A DNA stretch of 11,170 bases from Burkholderiaceae bacterium (lineage in GTDB: Bacteria > Pseudomonadota > Gammaproteobacteria > Burkholderiales > Burkholderiaceae_C), in assembly GCA_031256125.1 (NCBI GenBank), contig JAIRRE010000064.1, positions 1 through 11,170 on the forward strand. Reading direction: 5' to 3'. Position 1 is the stretch's first letter. Each line of letters opens with the position of its first letter. A model generated the notes under the pieces. That model was given only the letters and a program-made list of their open reading frames with translations, had not been told where the DNA came from and did no database searches. A program made the translations under genes and the position numbers. Below, in pieces: positions 1-4,685 of this stretch.

Positions 1-129
1 AACGCCCACGGTCGCGGGCACCTGGGCGATGGCCACAAGTTCGGCTGGTGGAGTGATGCCGGTTGCCCGCTGCACGGAGCAGACCATTTTCGTGGCGTCA
101 GGAAAATGGTCGGAGAGGAAACCCCATAA
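1..129 (+). CDS. C-terminal end of an unknown (probably phage) protein, cut by the window edge
   Basis: Frame 1 is open from the first base to a TAA at 127-129 and gives the last 42 residues of a protein. The tail is rich in His, Cys, Gly and Trp (for example GWWSDAGCPLHGADHFR), with one Cys and several His residues that could bind a metal. It reads like real coding sequence rather than a chance frame. Its stop codon is immediately followed by the next ORF, and a purine-rich GGAGAGGAA stretch sits inside its last codons, as is common in packed phage operons. I do not recognise the family. The upstream part is outside the window, so neither length nor function can be judged. A competing frame (frame 2, ending at 136) is also open but looks less protein-like. 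Confidence 0.55.
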   Translation, partial: NAHGRGHLGDGHKFGWWSDAGCPLHGADHFRGVRKMVGEETP

Positions 130-449
130 GCCGTAGTCGTGATGCCAACAGGGTTCCCAGAATAGGAAAGGTTGATGATGTTTACAAGCCAGGTGACGTG
201 GTTATTACGGCATCCGGTCGCCAAACAACACCATTCCCTAATCCATTCCGGTCAACAGCAACCTCAATAGGATTAATCCATAACTGGATTATGGTAAATG
301 CGTTAAATGAAGCCAAATACAGAAAAGACGAATTTAATGCACTTCAATTTGAGCTTGCCATCAGAAAAGCCGAAAAGATAAAATCGTGGCTTGTAAAATA
401 TAGCTATTCCGATATTTTCGGTGCGGAGATTTATTTGTTCGAGCCATAG
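126..449 (+). CDS. Hypothetical phage-type protein with uncertain, possibly non-canonical start
   Basis: This reading frame ends at TAG 447-449 and encodes about 107 residues if started at ATA 126, or 128 if started at TTG 63. No in-frame ATG exists before residue 77 of the long version. The ATA lies 5-6 bases after GGAGAGGAA and overlaps the upstream TAA as ATAA, much like the ATGA couplings further along. The TTG has a weaker GGAG about ten bases upstream but would overlap the preceding gene by 67 bp. The product is soluble-looking, with a Pro/Thr/Ser-rich first half (ASGRQTTPFPNPFRST) and a Lys-rich, probably helical second half. I do not recognise a family. Its base composition is AT-rich like the nuclease gene after it and unlike the GC-rich genes from 1164 onward. 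The frame looks genuine, but the start is not decided. Confidence 0.55.
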   Translation: MSRSRDANRVPRIGKVDDVYKPGDVVITASGRQTTPFPNPFRSTATSIGLIHNWIMVNALNEAKYRKDEFNALQFELAIRKAEKIKSWLVKYSYSDIFGAEIYLFEP

Positions 450-480
450 AAATGGCATATCAAGTCTTCAGGAGTAATAT

Positions 481-1167
481 ATGACATACACGAGAGAGTC
501 AGTAATAGAAAGCTACGGGCGCATCGGAAACATTCGCGGTGTCTGCGAAGAAACTGGATGTCCACCCTACAACGCATATATTTGGCTGCGCAAAACAGGA
601 ATACTCACGGTAAATGATCGGTGCAGCTATGGCACTTCGGCAAGTAAACTGGGCGGCGATGCCGAAGCAGAGTTTCAGCATTTGGTACCCAAGTCCATCA
701 ATGCAAACAAATACATTGATAAAAATATGCCTTCCTTCGACTTCATGGTTGGTAAAGCAACTATCGACGTTAAATACTGCGGCTACAGGAATGATGGTAA
801 ATGGATTTTTAAAACTGCGGCGAATAAATATTTAGCGCCTGATTTTTACTGTGCATTTCTAATCATCGAAAAGGATAAAGGCATTAAAGGACCTTATCAC
901 ACTCTGCTCATCCCGCACGATCTGACCACAGGAGTTGGTCAGGTTTATATTGATAGCTGCGCCCCTGAAATATCGAGGTGGTGGCCGTTTATCATTCCAG
1001 CCAAAGAACTTGCCTCAGTTCTAGATGATGCGGCAGATTCCATGTCGCATAGACAAAATGAATCAGAATTAACAGTTAAAGTTGAGAATGAATTGGCGGA
1101 GATTAAAAAAATCGGTCGCGCGGTTAAAAGGGAATCCAACAAACGCATAATGGAGCAGCGGTCATGA
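481..1167 (+). CDS. Putative HTH plus PD-(D/E)XK-like nuclease of the mobile element
   Basis: A 228-residue protein with a clear start: AGGAG at 470-474, six bases before ATG. Residues 5-42 look like a small helix-turn-helix (a GNIRGVCEETGCP turn, then a basic WLRK helix) that could bind DNA. Residues 58-130 follow the layout of PD-(D/E)XK nucleases: an acidic helix (GGDAEAEF, E62/E64), then FDF with D87, then a hydrophobic strand carrying D96-V-K98 (IDVK). Those residues would be the metal-binding and catalytic triad. The C-terminal 40 residues are charged and probably helical. No signal peptide or membrane segment is seen. The gene is followed by an ATGA-coupled phage gene. Its AT-rich composition contrasts with the GC-rich genes downstream, which suggests a separately acquired cassette. 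It could be a phage recombination nuclease, a restriction-like enzyme or a moron defence gene. The fold call rests on motif spacing alone. Confidence 0.6.
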   Translation: MTYTRESVIESYGRIGNIRGVCEETGCPPYNAYIWLRKTGILTVNDRCSYGTSASKLGGDAEAEFQHLVPKSINANKYIDKNMPSFDFMVGKATIDVKYCGYRNDGKWIFKTAANKYLAPDFYCAFLIIEKDKGIKGPYHTLLIPHDLTTGVGQVYIDSCAPEISRWWPFIIPAKELASVLDDAADSMSHRQNESELTVKVENELAEIKKIGRAVKRESNKRIMEQRS

Positions 1168-1427
1168 GCAATAATATAACCAGTGTTCGCCAGCATCTAC
1201 TGGATACGCTGGCAGACTTGCGCAACACGAAGCGCCCGATGGAAGTGGATCGGGCGCGCGCCATTGCCGATGTTGCCCGTGTCCTGGTGGACACGGCCAA
1301 GGTTGAGGTTGAGTACATAAAAGCCACAGACATGAGCGCCTCTGGGTTTTTACAACCCGATGAACAGGATTTGCCGCCCGGAATAGTGAGCATCAGACAG
1401 CACAGACTTGGCGGAGCGAAATCATGA
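1164..1427 (+). CDS. Small conserved phage-type protein, function unknown
   Basis: An 87-residue protein. ATG 1164 overlaps the stop of the nuclease gene (ATGA) and has GGAG at 1152-1155, so translation is probably coupled. The sequence is mostly helical: VRQHLLDTLADLRN, a basic segment, then RARAIADVARVLVDTAKVEVEYIKAT, followed by a disordered, Pro-rich tail. Short proteins of this shape (a helical ladder with an ARAIADVAQ-like core ending in VEVEY/VEVDY) are, from memory, common in early or regulatory regions of proteobacterial prophages. No function is known to me. No catalytic motif or membrane segment is present. The gene sits in the middle of the coupled string leading to the AlpA-type regulator. 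Confidence 0.75.
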   Translation: MSNNITSVRQHLLDTLADLRNTKRPMEVDRARAIADVARVLVDTAKVEVEYIKATDMSASGFLQPDEQDLPPGIVSIRQHRLGGAKS

Positions 1428-1609
1428 GCCGCCGCCGCCGCGACCGCCGCGACAAGCGCCAGCCTTGGACTGGCGCATGGGACAACGAATACCGCCTAGA
1501 CCATCCGTGGTGGGTGGTCAAGCCGCCGCCTGAGCCTGATAAGTGGGGCGACGTATTTCATCTTGATCCGCCGCACCAGCCTTGGCCGGGGAAGGAGGGG
1601 AAGAAATGA
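1424..1609 (+). CDS. Small basic, Trp/Pro-rich hypothetical protein
   Basis: A 61-residue ORF. ATG 1424 overlaps the previous stop (ATGA), with GGAG at 1413-1416, and its own stop overlaps the next start (ATGA at 1606). The N-terminus is very basic (MSRRRRDRRDKR). The remainder is unusually rich in Trp and Pro (PWTGAWDNEY, HPWWVVKPPPEP, HQPWPGKEGKK). Composition suggests a mostly disordered nucleic-acid or protein-binding peptide. I do not recognise it. Support for translation is the tight coupling on both sides and the ribosome-binding site. The low-complexity GC-rich sequence leaves some doubt. Confidence 0.6.
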   Translation: MSRRRRDRRDKRQPWTGAWDNEYRLDHPWWVVKPPPEPDKWGDVFHLDPPHQPWPGKEGKK

Positions 1610-1827
1610 CAACAATGCGTACCATTCCAGATGTCCTTTATCGAGAAAAGCAGGTGTTGAAAATTTTCGCCCCCGTACATCGGGCTACATGGTGGCGCTG
1701 GATCAAGCAAGGAATTGCGCCGCACCCCGTTAAGCTGGGGCCGCATGTGGTGGCTTGGCGCGAGTCCGATTTGCTGCGCTGGCAGCGTGGAGAGGGTGTG
1801 ACACGTAATCCGCCCAATCCTGCATGA
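1606..1827 (+). CDS. AlpA-family transcriptional regulator / excisionase-like protein
   Basis: A 73-residue protein. ATG 1606 is chosen because AGGAGG lies at 1593-1598 with ideal spacing and because it forms an ATGA overlap with the previous gene. Longer in-frame starts would run deeper into that gene. Residues 11-60 match the winged-helix pattern of the AlpA (Phage_AlpA) family: a REKQVLKIF first helix, a turn with HRATWWRWIKQG as recognition helix, a PHPVKLGP wing and VAWRESDLLRW at the end. In phages and islands such proteins act as excisionases or activate integrase genes (AlpA of CP4-57 is the named precedent). This gene converges on the integrase and overlaps its 3' end by 98 bp, the expected partner arrangement. 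The tail after residue 62 is Pro/Asn-rich and probably unstructured. Confidence 0.85.
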   Translation: MTTMRTIPDVLYREKQVLKIFAPVHRATWWRWIKQGIAPHPVKLGPHVVAWRESDLLRWQRGEGVTRNPPNPA

Positions 1828-2986
1828 GCGGGCGGCGACGCTCCAGCGCATCTTTGCGCCGATAGGCGGCCTCCACCTTGTTCCCGACAGTGTGGGCAAG
1901 AGCCACCTCCACGAGGTCGCGCGGGTATTGCGTGTAGTCCCCTGCCCAATCCCGAAAAGTTGACCGGAATCCGTGGGGAACACAATCAAGCCCGCGCCGA
2001 CGCATCAACTGTGTCATAGACATGTCCGATATGGCACCGCTCCCCCTGGAGGAGGGGAACAACAGCCCGTGATCGTCTTGGCCAAAGCGCGGCACCGTGG
2101 ACAATAACTGCAGCGCTTGCCGACTCAGCGGAACACGATGCTCCACGCCAGCCTTCATGCGCTCGGCAGGAATTGTCCATACTCGTTCGTCCAAATTAAA
2201 CTCATCCCAGCGCGCGCCGCGTACTTCGCCCGACCGCGTGGCCGTCAGAATCAGCAGCCGCAATACCAGCGCGGCGGTGCCATGCGTATTGGCAAGCAAC
2301 CCGCTGAAGAAAATTGGTGTATCTTGAATGGGCATAGCTTTATGGTGCCTGGTCTTGCGAACTTTCTGCGGCGCCGGTAGTAATTTATCAAGCAACCCCT
2401 TCCACCGTGCCGGGTTGTCGCCTTGCCGCCATTGCCGCGCCGTAGCGTAATCCAAAACGGCTTCAATGCGCCCGCGCACGCGCGTCGCTGTTTCGGTTTT
2501 ATCTATCCAGATCGGTTGGATAACCTGCAATACATGCGCCAACGCGATGTCTCGCACATCCACACTACCCATGACTGGATAGGCGTAAGTTGCCAGCGTG
2601 CTCGTCCATTGCGCCGCATGCTTGCTGTTCTTCCACGCGCTGCTCTTGGACGCGATCAATTCAGTAGCCACATCCGAAAACAGGTGCGGGGAACCAGAAT
2701 TTACATCGTTGATGGGTGCGCGCGCCGGGCGGACATCGGTGCCCAGCCGGGCAGCCTTGCGCTTATCGCGCGCGGCATCGCGGGCTTGGCTCAACGTCAC
2801 ATCCTCGAAGTTGCCAAGCCCTATATCCAAGCGTTTCCCGCCTGCGACCAAGCGCAGCACCCACAGCCTTGTGCCAAAATCTGTGACGCGCAGGTGTAAC
2901 CCTTGCACGCCCCCGACAGCATAGCGCCCTGGATCGCGTAGTCTGGCAACCGCCGCAACGGTTAATTCCTTGGCCAGTTTTGGCAT
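1730..2986 (-). CDS. int: P4-type tyrosine recombinase (site-specific integrase)
   Basis: A 418-residue integrase. Residues 1-85 are the DUF4102-type N-terminal arm-binding domain (GLHLRVTDFGTRLWVLRL, then GNFEDVTLSQARDAARD). Residues 100-190 form the SAM-like core-binding domain, and the rest is the catalytic domain. The active-site set is complete: R251 (TATRSGEVRGARW), H338 and R341 (HGFRSTFRDWA), H365 (ALAHTVG) and nucleophile Y375 (AAYRRKD). Length is normal for the family, so it is probably functional. It would integrate and excise the element by recombination between attP and attB, cytoplasmic, with the AlpA-type gene as likely cofactor. It reads away from tRNA-Gly, on the tRNA's 3' side. 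The last 33 residues lie antisense to alpA, well past the active-site Tyr. No good ribosome-binding site precedes ATG 2986. I kept that start because it gives the standard family N-terminus. Confidence 0.95.
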   Translation of the reverse strand: MPKLAKELTVAAVARLRDPGRYAVGGVQGLHLRVTDFGTRLWVLRLVAGGKRLDIGLGNFEDVTLSQARDAARDKRKAARLGTDVRPARAPINDVNSGSPHLFSDVATELIASKSSAWKNSKHAAQWTSTLATYAYPVMGSVDVRDIALAHVLQVIQPIWIDKTETATRVRGRIEAVLDYATARQWRQGDNPARWKGLLDKLLPAPQKVRKTRHHKAMPIQDTPIFFSGLLANTHGTAALVLRLLILTATRSGEVRGARWDEFNLDERVWTIPAERMKAGVEHRVPLSRQALQLLSTVPRFGQDDHGLLFPSSRGSGAISDMSMTQLMRRRGLDCVPHGFRSTFRDWAGDYTQYPRDLVEVALAHTVGNKVEAAYRRKDALERRRPLMQDWADYVSHPLHAASAANRTRAKPPHAAPA

Positions 2987-3016
2987 GATGGCGGAGTGTA
3001 GCGCAGACCAGAATCA

Positions 3017-3036
3017 TGCCCACATCCTGCCCACAT
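3017..3036. repeat. Tandem 9-bp direct repeats upstream of the integrase
   Basis: TGCCCACAT occurs at 3017-3025 and again at 3028-3036, one helical turn apart (11-bp period), 30-50 bp upstream of the integrase start. On the integrase strand it reads ATGTGGGCA twice. Helically phased repeats in this position are typical of binding sites for a recombination directionality factor or of integrase arm-type sites. Assigning them to AlpA or Int is inference. Confidence 0.5.
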
Positions 3037-3134
3037 AAGCGTTGCAATTGAGTACCTCAAGGGGCGACTTGGCGCGACAAACGTTTTTTTATTTATCTAG
3101 TAAAATCAATCGCAAAGATTCGGATTGCGACCCC

Positions 3135-3194
3135 ATGCGCCTATCGCATAGCTGCCACCGCTTCCGCCAAGAATTAATCCAAGGTGATCCCTAA
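3135..3194 (+). other. Possible 19-codon small ORF or part of a small RNA
   Basis: ATG 3135 to TAA 3192-3194 gives MRLSHSCHRFRQELIQGDP, ending exactly at the A-run of the terminator stem. The frame stays open upstream into the AT-rich tract. Two small hairpins lie just before or within it: CAATC/GATTG around 3107-3127, and ATGCG/CGCAT at 3135-3149. No Shine-Dalgarno sequence is visible. It may be a leader peptide, the tail of a lost gene, or simply part of a structured RNA ending at the terminator. Coding status is weak. Confidence 0.25.
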
Positions 3195-3217
3195 AAGCCC
3201 GCGAAAGCGGGCTTTTT
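3193..3217. terminator. Strong bidirectional rho-independent terminator
   Basis: A 9-bp perfect stem (aaagcccgc at 3194-3202 with gcgggcttt at 3207-3215) closes a GAAA tetraloop and is followed by five T on the plus strand. The preceding A-run gives four T on the minus strand. It can end a plus-strand transcript from the AT-rich tract and also minus-strand transcription coming through tRNA-Gly, shielding the integrase from it. Confidence 0.85.
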
Positions 3218-3395
3218 CATTGGACGCAGCGTCCAGAATAGTCTAAGCGGGCAACGCACGATCCAGCCGCAAACGATGGTATCGTGGCGTGGCATTGATG
3301 GAGCGATACTGTGACTCTTGCCGCGCAGACTGTATGAAGCGTTGCCCTAAGCGCTACGTGGGCAACAGACGACAGCAACCTTTGTAAGAGGCGAT

Positions 3396-3469
3396 TGGAG
3401 CGGGCGATGGGAATCGAACCCACGTCTTGAGCTTGGGAAGCTCAGGTCCTACCATTGAACGACGCCCGC
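3396..3469 (-). tRNA. tRNA-Gly (anticodon CCC)
   Basis: The minus strand folds into a complete cloverleaf. The acceptor GCGGGCG (from 3469) pairs with CGCCCGC, followed by discriminator T and an encoded CCA (3398-3396). The D-arm contains TTCAATGGTAGGA. The anticodon stem TGAGC/GCTCA closes the loop TTCCCAA with anticodon CCC at 3437-3435. The T-arm carries TGGGTTCGATTCCCA. It reads GGG codons. It lies 63 bp downstream of the EamA transporter on the same strand. A tyrosine integrase gene sits on its 3' side, so the 3' half of this tRNA is the likely attB/attL of the element, although no second att copy is in the window. Confidence 0.97.
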
Positions 3470-3492
3470 ATGTCCTCGAGAAAGGAGGATGT

Positions 3493-3498
3493 ATTCTA
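3493..3498 (-). promoter_or_regulatory. Candidate -10 box for tRNA-Gly
   Basis: The minus strand has TAGAAT about 24 bases before the tRNA 5' end, which would place the start point near 3486. No good -35 hexamer stands at 16-18 bp, so this is a weak call based on position and one hexamer. Confidence 0.35.
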
Positions 3499-3532
3499 CC
3501 TGACCCTTGCAGCGCCCGCATCTTGCGCACGG

Positions 3533-4414
3533 CTACGTTTTTCTGGGTTGCCGCATCGTCAAAAAATTCCCGATGAGCGCCAGCGCGGCGCCGAGGGCGG
3601 CGATCGATGTCCATTGGTAATGTTCAAACAACGTTGAAAGCAGCAGTGCGACCACAGGCGTGATGACGTTGGTGTACGAAGCCAAGCCTGCGCCCTCGCG
3701 TTTGAGCAGGGTCAGATAGCACAGAAACGCCGCGACGGTCCCCAACACCGATAGATACAGCATTGAAGCGATGTACATGGGGTGCATATCGAACGTCCAT
3801 TTGACGCCCAATACCAACCCGATAAATGCCGAAATAACAGTACCGTACACCATGCCCCACGCCGCCCCGGACCATACTGGGATTTTTGCACGCTGGTTAT
3901 TGTAGATGGCCACCATATTGCCGCCGCTGGCAAACAGCCTGCCGAGCACGCCAAAGATAATGCCTTTGAGTATTTCTGGATGTTTGCTCATTTCCCCGAA
4001 TTCAGGGAAAAACATCAGGGTTACACCGCAGATTCCCAGCAAGGCCGCGACCACGGTACGCCTGGTCAAAGGAACGCCAAACCATAAGCGCGCACCGAAA
4101 ACATTCAAAATCGCCAGCAGCGAAAAAATAATCGCCGTCAATCCTGATGGAATATATTGTTCTGCCACGTAAATATTGACGTAATTGAGACTGAACAGGC
4201 ACGCGCCCTGGCCTGCGATTCCGATATGTACCCGCCACGGAAAGCGTAACGGCAATCGGCGTTGCCAGCACCACGCCAATAAAATCACGGCGGCGATGGC
4301 AAACCGGTAGGTTACTGATACTGCCGGTGCGACAGTACCCAGTTGTCCCGTGATGGCTAACCAGGTCAATCCCCAGATGAGTGACACCGCGATAAACAGA
4401 AGGGGTGTACTCAT
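3533..4414 (-). CDS. EamA/DMT-superfamily transporter (RhaT/YdcZ type)
   Basis: A 293-residue inner-membrane protein with about ten hydrophobic segments arranged as two EamA repeats. The N-terminal repeat covers about residues 5-136, starting with the typical LFIAVSLIWGLTWLAI and including NYVNIYVAEQYIPSGLTAIIFSLLAI. The second covers about 150-287, with LSVLGTVAAFLCYLTLLKREGAG and ASYTNVITPVVALLLS. Both repeat signatures and the length fit the family of drug/metabolite exporters, which move small metabolites or amino acids out of the cell. The substrate cannot be read from sequence. No strong ribosome-binding site precedes ATG 4414. Just upstream is a possible promoter (TATAAA at 4432-4427, CTGAAG at 4456-4451, 18-bp spacer) that overlaps the end of the ppsA fragment. 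It is followed 63 bp later by tRNA-Gly on the same strand. Confidence 0.9.
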   Translation of the reverse strand: MSTPLLFIAVSLIWGLTWLAITGQLGTVAPAVSVTYRFAIAAVILLAWCWQRRLPLRFPWRVHIGIAGQGACLFSLNYVNIYVAEQYIPSGLTAIIFSLLAILNVFGARLWFGVPLTRRTVVAALLGICGVTLMFFPEFGEMSKHPEILKGIIFGVLGRLFASGGNMVAIYNNQRAKIPVWSGAAWGMVYGTVISAFIGLVLGVKWTFDMHPMYIASMLYLSVLGTVAAFLCYLTLLKREGAGLASYTNVITPVVALLLSTLFEHYQWTSIAALGAALALIGNFLTMRQPRKT

Positions 4415-4426
4415 GCTGGAAAGTGG

Positions 4427-4456
4427 TTTATAGAAATTTTGTTATGGAAACTTCAG
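4427..4456 (-). promoter_or_regulatory. Candidate sigma-70-like promoter for the EamA transporter
   Basis: On the minus strand, CTGAAG (4456-4451) and TATAAA (4432-4427) are separated by 18 bp, with the -10 about 12 bases before the start codon. The -35 matches only four of six consensus bases. The position would give a very short leader. Weak support. Confidence 0.3.
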
Positions 4457-4460
4457 CCAT

Positions 4461-4630
4461 TCATTTTGTCAGCATATTCCACGTCTGAATCACGCTATCG
4501 GGGTTGAGCGAGATGGAAGCGATGCCTTCATCCGCTAGCCAGCGCGCGAAGTCGGGATGGTTGCTGGATCCCTAGCCGCAGATGCCGATGTATTTGCCCT
4601 GCGTGCGCTTGGCAGGCGATAATGGCACGG
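4461..4630 (-). pseudogene. Decayed duplicate of the ppsA C-terminal coding end
   Basis: On the minus strand this segment encodes QGKYIGICG, an amber stop (TAG, 4574-4572), then residues matching the last 35 codons of PpsA ([23 protein letters not shown]) to a TGA at 4463-4461. Bases 4470-4598 align without gaps to 6172-6300 of the intact ppsA. I count about 109 of 129 identical positions (roughly 84%). Upstream of that, similarity continues to around 4630 but with about four inserted bases that shift the frame. The amber replaces the Gln directly after the catalytic Cys-Gly. Similarity stops at the end of the coding sequence; the downstream flanks differ. It cannot make a functional product. 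Together with the intact ppsA it brackets the lipoprotein gene as a diverged direct repeat, a mark of past insertion or partial duplication. Confidence 0.9.
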
Positions 4631-4685
4631 CCTGGCAAACCCCTACATAGGGCACCCCACTTTAGGATGCGCCACCAGAGCACTA

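Larger units (their letters stand above)
2987..3395. other. Intergenic region between integrase and tRNA-Gly: structured, no full gene
   Basis: These 409 bases contain no convincing gene. They hold the tandem repeats (3017-3036), an AT-rich tract (about 3083-3110), a 19-codon frame (3135-3194), a strong terminator (3193-3217), a perfect 15-bp odd palindrome with 7-bp arms at 3221-3235, a small hairpin (3273-3277 with 3281-3285), and a 9-bp inverted repeat (gggcaacgc at 3249-3257, gcgttgccc at 3339-3347). If the element entered at the tRNA 3' end, this is its attachment-site-proximal non-coding end. No second copy of the tRNA 3' end was found inside the window, so the att boundary cannot be fixed. 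Confidence 0.5.

Noticed and set aside
2423..2899. Plus-strand open frame inside the integrase gene
   Set aside because: Antisense shadow of a complete integrase with all catalytic residues; no ribosome-binding site or protein-like pattern.
3010..3040. CRISPR-like array
   Set aside because: Only two 9-bp repeats with a 2-bp gap; too short and few for CRISPR.
3225..3395. Possible 6S RNA or tmRNA end beside the integrase
   Set aside because: No tmRNA-type T-arm/CCA end, and the fold lacks a recognisable 6S central bubble; left as an unnamed structured region.
1..3395. Second copy of the tRNA-Gly 3' end (att duplicate)
   Set aside because: Looked for the T-arm/acceptor sequence on both strands and found no match; the other att must lie outside the window.
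3354..3614. Minus-strand open frame spanning tRNA-Gly and the EamA 3' end
   Set aside because: It reads straight through a complete tRNA gene and has no family-like sequence.
4641..4652. Terminator after the lipoprotein gene (ccctacataggg)
   Set aside because: Only a 4-5 bp stem with a tiny loop and no T-run; not a convincing terminator.
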